From Diplosphaera chodatii (taxonomy: Eukaryota > Chlorophyta > Trebouxiophyceae > Prasiolales > Stichococcaceae), in NCBI GenBank assembly GCA_032358165.1, contig JAALGY010000023.1:2604001-2668000 (forward strand): 64,000 nucleotides of DNA, read 5' to 3'. Positions 10,409 to 24,800 of this stretch are shown here, one piece after another. Position 1 is the stretch's first letter. Every line of letters begins with the position of its first letter. The notes below the pieces were generated by a model that saw only the letters and a program-made list of their open reading frames with translations, did no database searches and had not been told where the DNA came from. The position numbers and the translations under genes are program-made.

Positions 10409-13400
10409 ATGAGCATGCCGTCACTCAAGCGAGCTGCATCGGTGCGGCCGCTGGCACTCAAATCCCGACTGCACCGGGAGACGTCCAACCACAGCAATCT
10501 GGACTCGCTCCTCGAGGACATCAGCCGCAGCCAGCATCAGAAGGAGAACAGGTGAGCGCATGCTGTTCAGCATGTGTCTGAGATGTACACATCGCCCACC
10601 CTGACTCCAGCATCACACTGGAGCTGACATATCAACCTTGCAATTTGCAGGGCACCCACAAGCTTTGCAGGCCTGCACAACCTAGTTGCCAGCGGCAGCA
10701 CGGCTCCCTTTGCTAGGTGAGTGCGGCAATCTTTGGGGCACGACATATGCTGCGCATGGCAGGGTAATCATCCTGATGGCATGATGTCGCAGCAGTAGCA
10801 GCAGCACAATGAGATTTGTGCTGCTGGCTGCATGACCATGGTTCGTGTGCGCTGCAGACGAGAGAAAAAGGCGCCCGCAAAGCAGCTCAAGACGTTCAAC
10901 GAGCTCAGCACGCTAGCAGCGGTGGAGGAGGAAGCACAGCCTGACCCGCTGTCTGCTGCCAACATGGTGCGACCACAAACCAGTAATGTGTGGACAAAGG
11001 AGAGCATGCTCCGTATGCACATGCAGCAGAAGCAGACCTCGCAGCAGTATCATGCAGCGCAAGCCTAACGACCGTGGCCTCTGCGGACATGCAGCTCAAA
11101 GGCGTGCTGTCACAGCAGCACTTTGCACTGCCGCCGGACTCCCAGGCTGAGGTGCGCGGTGGGCACCGGGCTCCATGTTTGTCTGCTGATAGGCAGGTCT
11201 GAGGTGCTGGCATGTTAAGAGCGCTGCAGCAGCGAGCTTGCGCATCAAAGGCTGCAGTAATCCTGCTCACAGGCAGCGTCAGGCGGCAGCCAGCGCTCGG
11301 GGCACACCACCTACCACAGCTCACCGCCAGCAGTCAGTCCAGCCGCTGCGCCGGTGTCAGACGTGCTGCCCTACGCACCGCGTCCCCCAATGGACTGGTC
11401 GCTGCGCACTTGCGTGCGCTTCTTCAGCAACGGCCCGCTGCGTCTCTGTGAGGATGCCACTCTCGCCTCAGGTACTCATTTGTTGGCGCCACACTTTGCT
11501 CGTTGCAGGGTCTTCATGTTGATAGATGGCAGTGACCCCCTGTGCTTGTGCTGCCTGCCGAACAGCTACGACAGCAGGGTTCACAAGCAGCTGTTGCAGT
11601 CTCGCCTTTGATGCACTGATCATGACCACCATAGGTATACATTTGCACAACCTGCGATCCCTATGAAACATGATGTTTTGCATACAGGTTGTTGGGTAGA
11701 TCCAGCATCAGCTGCAGCTCCAGCAGCGACCCTTCAGGTGGGTTTCAGGAGGCTTCGGTCATGCAGATGCTACTTGAAAACGATATCATACCTGTAACAT
11801 TGTACACGGTAGCCATTTCAAACCTTGAGTTTGGGCATGTGCAGGACCGTTACCAGCACGCACTGCAAACACACGTGCACCCAGAGATGCCTCTGGACCA
11901 GGGCATTGTTGCAGCGCTGCATGCTGCCAAGGTGTGACGCTGTTGACGGGTCAATCATGGTAAAACAATGAGCTTCACTGCAGCAACATCAACCAAGGTT
12001 CACACATCTGCAACCCCACTGCCTATGCAGTTGTGATCTATCAAAAAGTCGGCATTCGACCAATCGCAGGGCGGGCGTGAAATGCTGGCAGCGCGTCGAG
12101 GTGCGTGGGATGCGGCCTTCAGTGCGCTGTTCATGCAGCTGCGCAGCGGCGCCACCGATGCATTCTATTGTATCAGCCCTCAGGTGCACCTCTTGCGTCA
12201 TAAATAAGCACAGGGAGATAGACATGCAGCCGAGCCCAATGACAGCTGTTGTGCTGACTTACATCCAGGCGCTTGCTGCTTTGCGCTGCCGGTCGTCTTT
12301 CCCTGCAGTCTGCATCATAAGAGCGGTACCTCAGTGCCAAACCTGAGGGCCCAGCCACCATGGCCTCTGCAGATAAGTTCCTGTTCCTTATGTCCAGGAT
12401 ACAAGGAGGACGGCCTTTGTGGCACTGTTCCGGGCCGCGGGGCTGGGCGGCTGTGCTGAGCCGCACGCACTGGTGTCACGCTCATCCCAGGGGCTGCGGG
12501 CTTTGCTGTTGTCAGAGGCGGTGCCTTTTACGATGCCGCTCGCCCCACAGGGCATTGCTGAGGGCGAGGCGGCAGCAGCGGCGCTGCTGGCAGATGTCGA
12601 GGCCAGCAACCTTGGCAAGGTATGCTGAGTATATGTAATGCGCCCTGGCTAGGTAAGCTTGCTAGTTTGAGGTGTCTTACATGCCTGGATATCTGGTGGC
12701 ACCAAGTAATTAGCAAGGAGACATGTTGTGTCCTACGCCCACACTCGCTTGCAGGCTGTGACGAAGAATGCACTTGCCATGGTAGACGGCTCTCCACAGT
12801 CAATGCTGGCCATCGTGGGCGAGACGAATGTTGCTGGCCTGGCAGAGGTGAGTCAACAGTGGGCACTGCTGGAGACCTATCTGGACCGCATGACCAGGCC
12901 GCATGCTGCCAGCCCTCAATGCAAGCTCAAATTGTCGATGTGCTTGCACACACACGTGGTTAACCTAGAAGTGATAGTGAAGGCAACCGATGAAGTCCTG
13001 ATCTGACCAGCTGACGTCGTGCAGGTGCTTTGCAACCATATCGATCGGCTGTTCGAGGGCACCTGCGATGTGCCGCAGCTGCTGGCGCCAACAACGTTTG
13101 CCGGCGCCCACCTCACACGACTGCAGCCACAGGCACGAGCCAGACACGGTCCCAGCAGCTGCCAGTCTTTGGGTTGGGCAAATAAAGCCCTGTAGCCAGA
13201 GCAGCTGCCCTCGTGTGCAGTAAGTCGAGGCTGCTGCGCTGCTGGTGAAAGCGGCATTCCTGCCAGGCGATGTGTTCCGACGCAGCTGAGGACCTGACGC
13301 ACCCGCGTGCAGGTGAAAGTCAGCTCGCTGTCCACCAAGGCTGCGGCAACGGGCGAGACGCGGCAGCAGCCGAGCCAGTTTGGGTACATTGCGCTGCTGG

Positions 13401-14085
13401 ACGGCATCATCCCACCCTGGGTTGCCGACCGCCTGTGCTGTGTGCTGGCCGAGGCGCAGGGCGCCGGCGGGCTGCGGGTGAGCAGCGTACGAGTAACAGC
13501 GTGCAGGGGTTGTATGACAGGCGTCTTGTTACTGGCCTTCCAAAAGTCATACTTACATGGTGGTACTTACATGGTGGTGGAGTGCTATAACACTGTGCCC
13601 TCCCAGGGCTGCAACCTGTGCACAACTGAAGCTGCTGATCGTGACTGCTGTCCTGCTACAGGGTAGGGCAGAGGTGCTGCCGCTGGCGGCTTGCCTTAAT
13701 GAGCGGCCGTCCCCGCCTGAGACCTGTACTGGTGATGACACGGACCCTGCGGCAGGCCCATATGGAGACAGCGGCGGCGGAAGCAGCGGCTGCTGGCGGC
13801 TAGCAGGGTACACCTCAGCTGAGGAGGCGGCCCATTGGCGAAAGGTGCATGGCAGTGGCACCGTCGCAACCCATGCCGTCTCCATTGATGGTGCCACCCT
13901 ACAACACACAGCTTACTGGCAGCATCCTGAGTGTATGCATCTCGCCAATGCAGGCCACGCCAGGGTTGGCAGGCGGCACATGTGTTGGCGAGTTCGAGGC
14001 GGCGGACGGCCGCTTCCGTGGGCGGCTGCAGCAAGTGCGCATCACTGCAGCGCCGGCATCGCGCAACCTGTCGGGCTGGCACTGA
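10409..14085 (+). CDS. DONSON: DONSON (downstream neighbor of SON) homologue, replication initiation and fork factor
   Basis: DONSON is a conserved eukaryotic protein needed to load GINS and activate the CMG helicase, and for fork stability; it acts in the nucleus. About 598 residues. Exons: 10409-10551, 10651-10716, 10858-10966, 11095-11151, 11273-11471, 11566-11634, 11688-11737, 11845-11931, 12070-12183, 12398-12619, 12755-12847, 13025-13132, 13313-13477, 13662-13844, 13954-14085. The call rests on DWSLRTCVRFFS, WDAAFSALFMQLRSG, the diagnostic FVALFRAAGLGG, then LLAPTTFAGAHL, VKVSSLSTKA and ALLDGIIPPW, in the order of the animal protein. The N-terminus is basic and disordered. The third exon's donor is uncertain: 10966 and 10987 both keep phase. 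The intron after 13132 appears to begin with GC. The gene is complete and not visibly truncated. Confidence 0.85.
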
Positions 14086-14515
14086 ACGGGATTTTGGCTC
14101 CGCCGACTGTGGCATCGCTCGAACATAGCGTTATTGCAGCGCTGCTCTGGCTGGCGATTGGCGTGCTCTCATGCAGAGTGCATGCCGTCTTGGTAACATA
14201 ACTATATATTGTGCATGCTGTACGATATGCAGTAGCAGCACCAACTGCTTGGCAGCGTGCTTATGCTACATTTCAGGGAACTGTCTTGGTAGTGATAGAA
14301 CCTTGCATCTTGCAGTTCTCAACATTTGCACAGCGCTGTCAGTGCCTTGGTTAGACATGCATGGATGCAGCGATGTCTGCAGGATGCTGCCAAGCTCACA
14401 AACCGGTCCATGAAAGCACTTGAGTTCTAAAAAAACTAAAGCCCGGGCACCAGATACTGATAGGGTGCCGGGCTGCCCAAGCACAGCCATATGATGACGG
14501 GCATGCATTTCGATA
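14086..14515. other. Convergent 3' spacer DONSON / cyclophilin
   Basis: About 430 bases between two converging stop codons; it should hold both 3' UTRs. Locally AT-rich (for example around 14200-14220). No gene or repeat recognised. Confidence 0.5.
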
Positions 14516-16346
14516 TCACTGTCCCGCCAGCGTTCCTGACTCTGCAATGACGATCTTGTTGTACGGACGCCCAAAGCCCCGAAGTGCCACATCAGCTCGC
14601 CTGTCTCCAATGAACTTTGCAGTCCTGCATTGTGCACAGGTGCTGCGATCTGATGGCAAACAAAGGTGTTGGAGTGACACCTGAGTGGAGTGAGCATTGC
14701 ATCCAGCGAGGTCGGGAGGTTGACGAGGCACATCGTCAGACATTGGCTGGGATGTGTGGTCCGCACTTGATATAGCCGCTGCCAGAGTTGTCCCTCACTG
14801 CAGGCAGAGCGGCAAGCGTTCGCACGACGTCCATGCCTTCGACCACCTGCTCACACCACGTCAGTGGCTTGTGCAAACGAACTGTGGTCCAAGACACAGT
14901 GCCTATGTGAGCCTGTGACCCGCAGCACACAGCTGTGCAAGCAGCAGCCATGCACCTTGCCGACAACCAGGTTGGTCTGGTTCAGTGATGGCGTGGGCCG
15001 CAGCGTGATGGCAAACGCTGTACCATTCGGCTTCTCCCCTAGCTGCTCGGTCACCTCAACCAGCTTACCCCGGTAGGCTGTCAGCTTCGTCTTCACGGGG
15101 CTGCATATGAGCAGAGCAGCCTTTGCTATACGTTGCTATTCGTTTTCAAATAGGCAAAAAGCATGCCCACGGTACAGGGGATTTGTCATCTACAGAAGAA
15201 CATACGAATGCAAAACTGACAGCAGCACCACAGAAGCTTGCAAATCCCATTTACAGCGGTTTCTCAGTCCGCACGACCAGGCTGACGTCTCCGCTGTCTG
15301 TGTGCTGGTGCGCTCCGCTCTCCAGCTCCACCTCCAGCTGCTCCACTCCATCGCCACCTGAAGTCAGCCAAAGAAAGGTCTCATCCACAGTCACAACATT
15401 ATAGCTGTCATCCCGACAGGGGTGGACGTGCTCAATCACCCCACTAGCAGCTGCTGCAAGCTGTAGCAAACACCTGTGAGTGATGTCTCCTGTTCCGAAC
15501 CAAAACTCAGCCTTCGCAAGCCAGCATCCCGTATGAAGTCCTGCATCCATTGTGTACTGACTGTCAACTTCATCAGACATGTCTGATGACTGCATGCCTA
15601 CGTACAGCTGCACAGCTGGGTTGGTCGCACACCTCGTTGATCGCATCAAACTTTGTGCGCCGAAAGCCGACGCCCTGTTTGCCCTGCGCAAGGTCTGCAA
15701 ACCGTGCAGCGCCAACAGGGACATCATCGTACAGCTGCACTACAATTCGTCCGCTCTGCTCGCCATCCACTGACACGTCGAAGAATACAAGCCGCTGGCT
15801 ATCTGCGGGCGTCGCCTCTGCTGCTGTGGCTGGCGTTGCCTCTGCTGCTGTGGCTGTGGGGGGCACTGGACTTTTTGCCCCTGGCAGCGCCTGCTGCTGC
15901 TGTTCTGACAGCATTGCACTGAGGCCGGAAAGGATGGGCACCTGCATGAGCAGGTGCTTCACACCATGCCCTAGGCTGCAGCCGATCACCTGTTGCCATA
16001 TGCCAGCGTGCGATCATGACCAGGACCGACACAGGCACCTGCGATGCGGAGCTCATGGGTGCACCAGCCGCCTCGGCTGCCACAGGCTGGATCAGCACAA
16101 TACCAGCAGCGATACCTGGTATGTACAGCTTGCATGTGTACTTTTTGAAGCTTGACTATGCAACACCGAGCGTGTCTCATCCATGTTAACCTATGCATGC
16201 ATGGTGCTGCCAAAGCAGCATACGCATGCAATGTCTGTGGGCAACGTGGTACCTGCAACCAGCGTGGAGGCTGCACATGCGCTGCTGCTGACATGCTGCA
16301 GCTGCTGTTGAGATCGTGCCGCTGCACATGCTGGTGCCATGGACAT
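14516..16346 (-). CDS. Probable thylakoid-lumen cyclophilin-type protein (PPIase fold, divergent)
   Basis: Seven exons on the minus strand: 16253-16346, 16039-16115, 15633-15941, 15255-15460, 14956-15100, 14767-14846, 14516-14624; all phases agree, 339 residues. The N-terminus looks bipartite: a Ser/Ala-rich chloroplast part, then hydrophobic AAGIVLIQPVAAEA ending in a lumen-type AxA site. A Pro/Ala-rich linker precedes the cyclophilin domain: LVFFDVSVDGEQSGRIVVQL, DDVPVGAARFADLA, then FGxVVEGMDVV-like EQVVEGMDVVRTL, and the end KFIGDRRADVAL, RPYNKIVIAESG. The tail resembles the plant lumenal CYP28/CYP26-2 type from memory. The canonical active-site Arg-Phe (FHR) and GxNGG segments are not visible, so isomerase activity is doubtful. 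It is divergent from the SnRK1 gene. Confidence 0.82.
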
Positions 16347-17292
16347 GTGTTGGCGAGCGCCATGCCCGCGAAAGGGCTGCCAACATTTGCACCCGCTGCA
16401 GGTCAGTGCACTAGATGCTAGTCCTTCAAACGGCATGTTGCAAGACAGAATAGCGCACGTACAGCTCTCTAAGTCTGCACTTGGTACTCCTTGTGATACT
16501 GTGCAGGCTAGTCCATTCACAACGCTTGCCTGTGCAAATCGATAGGTGTATCAGTCCTTTCCTTATGTGTTGCGCTGAGCCGAAAACTGTGAAGATACAC
16601 TTGCGATCACAGTCATGATCACTGATTTGCAGCCTAGATCTCAGAAAGTAGCGGGATGCTCATCTCCGCGGCAATAAATTGAGTCCCAGCACTGCCCTCC
16701 GCCGGTCCGCCCATGAGCCGTCTTACTTCCAAGGGCACGTATCAAGCGTTTGCATTGTGGTGCAGGCCAAGTGCACGTTGGTGAATTGCGTTCGACTGAT
16801 CTCTCGGACGAAAGGTGATAGCTTGGACACCAGTCGGAGGCTCCCATCAGCTGCCGTTACGGGAGACAGCACGTCATTGCTGGCTGGGACAGTGACCGCA
16901 CGGGTGAAGCGACACTGCTGATGCTTGACTCATGCGGCGCCGAAGGCCGCTGCCAAGCCGGGGTCTTCGGACACCCAGAACGGGCACCAACTGTGTGACA
17001 AAAGTCAGACAGCTGTAGATCAGAGCCAGCGCTGTGTCAGCGCACGACAGCCCTCCAAACCTCACACCCAGGCCGCCGAGACTGTGCAAGGGCGGCGGTA
17101 CCTGCGCAAGCCAGTTCGGGTTTGGACCCTGATTTGAACAGAGGGCGAGCCAGCTTGCCAATACAGGCAGCTGCCAGCAGCCTGCCGCTGGGCGGCAAAC
17201 GGTCTGTGATAGCACCGTGAGGTGATTGACTGGACACATTGGCGCCCTGCGCAGCGGCGGTGCCGCAGCCGGCGTGAGCTGGTGCCGCCGCC
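16347..17292. other. Divergent promoter region cyclophilin / SnRK1
   Basis: About 950 bases between two outward-facing genes. A long minus-strand frame (16874-17470) also runs antisense across the first SnRK1 exon; it has no ATG-led domain content that I recognise and is treated as a shadow. No RNA gene or repeat seen. Confidence 0.45.
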
Positions 17293-21192
<3,900 letters not shown>

Positions 21193-21873
21193 CAGCTTTT
21201 CCCCCTGTGTTTATCAACATCTACCTGCAGCGCTATGGAGACTGGTGTCATGGCACTGCTGCCCTGCCAATTCTTTGTGGTGCCTGCGAGATGGTGCCAA
21301 AGCCAAGTCAGCCAGTTCTTGTTACTAGTCGGCACAGCAGATCTTGCGCCTTGGAGGCTGACTGCAATGGTATATATCATGTGCCATGCCTGCAACATGA
21401 GGGTTCAGCGATAGGGGTTTTCGGACGGCAGTTAGGGTTTCCCACTAGGCCAAGGGTGTTGACGAGAGGGCCAGTCGGCTTGGGGCGTCAGGAACCGCAG
21501 CAGCATATTCTTTTGGTGCATCGATTGGGGACTGCTGGTAAGAGTGAGTGCACAGTCGTGCACTGGTATATACGCTTTGTCAGGGTTGTCACAGTCAGTC
21601 CAAGCGTGTCAGCAGTGCTTTGTGCATGGATTGGCTTGCCGCAGCATTTCCGGGCATGAAACCTGTGTATAATAGCACATACGGTATATATAACAGGAGA
21701 CTATGCAGCCGTCCATGTATCACATGTCCACGCATCTCGGTGCGAGTGATAGCATGCAACCTTATGCCACACAGTACAAGGCTGAGGTGCAGCTGTGACA
21801 AAAGCTTCTACACCAACTGGCCAGTACAGCCCCCTACACTCTCACCTGAGGCAACAGACTGCTGTGCAGCAGC
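21193..21873. other. Convergent 3' spacer SnRK1 / PNISR-like, with a telomere-like motif
   Basis: About 680 bases between converging stops. At 21431-21440 it contains GTTAGGGTTT, matching the plant-type telomere repeat or telo-box core, within a locally AT-richer stretch with several TATATA runs. No gene recognised. Confidence 0.45.
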
Positions 21874-24800
21874 TCACTTGGTCCGCTTGCTGCCCTTTCT
21901 GCCCTCGGCTTTCGCCTCCTTGCTAACATCAGCGGCCGCTTTCATCCGAGGCGGAGAAGCACTGACTGATCGCGCACGCTTCTTGTCCGCCTTGCTTTTG
22001 CCGGCGTCCTTCTTGGCGGCCTTGCCACCATCGCCCTTGTCCGCCTTGGCGTCTTTGCGGCTGTCCTTCTTTGAGTCCTTCTTGGAGTCTTTCTTCGACT
22101 CCTTCTTCGACTCCTTCTTGCTGTCCTTTTTGGCCTCCTTCTTCTCGGCCTCCGTTTCCTCGCCCTTGCCGTCGGCCTGCGACTGCTCTGCAGCGACCAC
22201 GGGCGCCGCTGCAGCGTCCGCCTCAGCTGGCGGCGCCTCCTCAGGAGCGTCGTTGCCTGCCTCAGCCTCGTCTGCCGCAATGCCATTTGCTCCTGCAGCC
22301 GGCTCCTCACCTGCAGCAACGGCCTTGTGAACTTCGGCAGATGCAGGCACAGTCCGATGATACATGCAATCTCCAAAAACAGGTATGCTCCAGTGCACCT
22401 GCTGGACTGTCACGATTAGTCGTCTGGTGCCTGCAGCACCGCACCTGCTTCCTCGGCATCCACAGCCTCCGCGGCGAGCAGCGTGAGCTCATTCGCGGCG
22501 GCGGTTGCGGCGGCGCTGGTGGCAGTGGCTGCCTCCAGTGTCGCGACTGCTGTGGCGGAGTCGCCCTGCACAGAGGGGGTGGCCCGCAGGGACCGCACCC
22601 CCCGGAAGTTGGGCGGCAGCGAGGGGGAGGGCGCGCTGCGGGTGCAGGAGCAAAAATCATCAGGAGGGCTGGCATCACAGCATGTTACAGAACTGAATTC
22701 TGTCGCAGCGCGATGCTGCTGCTGCTCTGCTCGCCCAGTGTGTTTAGGTCGGCGTCACGCCCTGACATCAAGGTGCAGCGTCGAGCACACCAAGCCTCAA
22801 TGGCAGGTGCGCCTGCCACACATGCAGGCTGTGCTCATCAGCATCAGGACTCAGGCTGCCCAGCATGGACATGCTGTTGCTGGAGGCCCCGCAATCCGCG
22901 CAATAACCCTAAACCCTGCACCCCACGCCACAAGGGTGGCTGACAAAGCGCACCTGGACTTGACGAGCGACATGGAGCGCTCGGGCGGCGGCGACGCCGT
23001 CAGCTTCCGCGGCCGCGGCGAGGGGCTGCTGCCCGGCTCGCCCACCACCACCTCCTCAGGCTGCGCCCCCGCCTCCGCGGCGTCTGACGGAAGCGCCGGC
23101 TCCGGCGACGCCTCGGCGTCCTGCGCGGCTGTGTCCGGCACTGTGTCTGCGGGCTCCGGCGCCGCCACGGGCTCGGGCGAGCCGGCCTCGCCGCCGCCGC
23201 CGCCGCCGCTGTTGCTGCCGCCGGGAGAGGCCGCCTGGGCCGGGGAGGCGCCGCCGGGATGGGCCGCTCCGCCCGTGTCCTCGGGCGCAGCAGCCTTGTC
23301 AGACGCTGCTGCCGACGCGCCAGCCGGGCTGGAGGGGGCAGACTTGTCCGAGGGGGCGGGGCTGGGCGCAGGGCTGGGCGAGCGCTTGCTGCTGCGCTTC
23401 TTCTCCTGCTTCCTGCCGGCGCCGTCCTTGGCCTTCGGGCTGCGATCCGCTTTGGCGTCCTTCTTGGGCTCCCGCCAGGCGCTGCGGCTGCGGCTGCGCT
23501 TGCGGTCTTTCTCGCGCCCCCTCTCCCGCTCGATGCTGCGGCGGCTGCGACGGTCGACGGGGCTGCGCCGGCGGCTACGGCTGGCGCTGCGCCGGCGCTC
23601 GCGGCTGGGGCTGCGGCCGCCGCGGCGCTCCCGCTCGATGCTGCGCCGGCTGCGGCGGTCGACGGGGCTGCGGGAGCGCCGCCGGCTGCGGGATACGCTT
23701 CGGGAGCGCCGGCGGCGGGGCGGGGTGCTGCTGCGGCGCCGCCGACGGGGCGGCGTGCTGCTGCGCCTCCTGCATGACAAGTGACTATCACAGACATCAG
23801 CTGTGATAGTCACACGCACCAGCTGCTGCTGCCCTGGCGCCTCCAGGCAGCCCAGCAGGGGCTCTGGCTACCGTACAACCGTGCATGCCGCCGGCTGCCA
23901 GTTCGGCAGGATGCCGGGAGGATGAAGGCAGAGCGGGTGCTGTGCACCGCATCGACTCGACCTATTCTATGTCGGCTGCCTGCGCTGGGCCCACCTGCGG
24001 CGTGGTGGCGAGGGGGAGCGGCGGCGGCGGGGCGGGGAGGGCGACCGCCGCGAGCGCTTCTTGGGCGGGCTCAGCGACTCCCTGCGCGGCGACACGCGCT
24101 TCCGCGGCGGGCTGCCCCGCCGCCGGGGCGCCGGGCTGCGGCTGCGGCTCCTGCTGCCGCCCCTCGACCGCCTGCACCGCACACCAGTGTTTTCGCCCAC
24201 TCATCAGCATCAACGACTTGATCATCCTCTGCCATGAGTCCTGCTGCTGTTCACTCATCGTGAGTTGAGTCCCGTCCCGCCCAAACCGCATGGGTGATGG
24301 AGACGGACTTGGATGTCCTGTGATGGAATGATACCCCAGGCAGTGAAGCCAGGTGAACAGAAACTTACCCCACAGATCGGCGGCGGCGCTCTGCAATGCG
24401 CCGCTCGCGCCTCTCATCCTCCTCGCGCTCTCTTGAGACACTTCGTTTCCTGCTGATGCGTCCCTTAGACGTTCAGACGCCACTCTCACCGACGCAGGCT
24501 GGGGCAATGCAACTAGGGTATATATCTGGCAAAGGAGCTTTTGGGAGGTGGAAGAGCAGCAGTGTGACAGAGCGCACTTGGCCGCCCTGCCGTCGTCCTT
24601 CTTGGCGGAGGAGCCGCCCTTCCCCGTCTCCGGCTTCGTGGAGACGCCCTGCACCGCATCCGACAGCAGAGCCGCAGCCGCCGCCAGCGCAGCCGTCTTG
24701 CTCACCTGAGGCAGGAGACACACCAGCAATGGTTTGGACACCATTGCAAATACAAGCCTCAGAACTCAAGAGGTATACACCGCAATCACTTTGGCCTGAA

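Noticed and set aside
22483..23784. 433-codon open frame on the plus strand rich in Arg/Leu/Ala
   Set aside because: It is the antisense shadow of the RS-rich exon 22954-23769 on the minus strand; RS codons read backwards stay open. The minus-strand frame joins in phase with 17 other exons.
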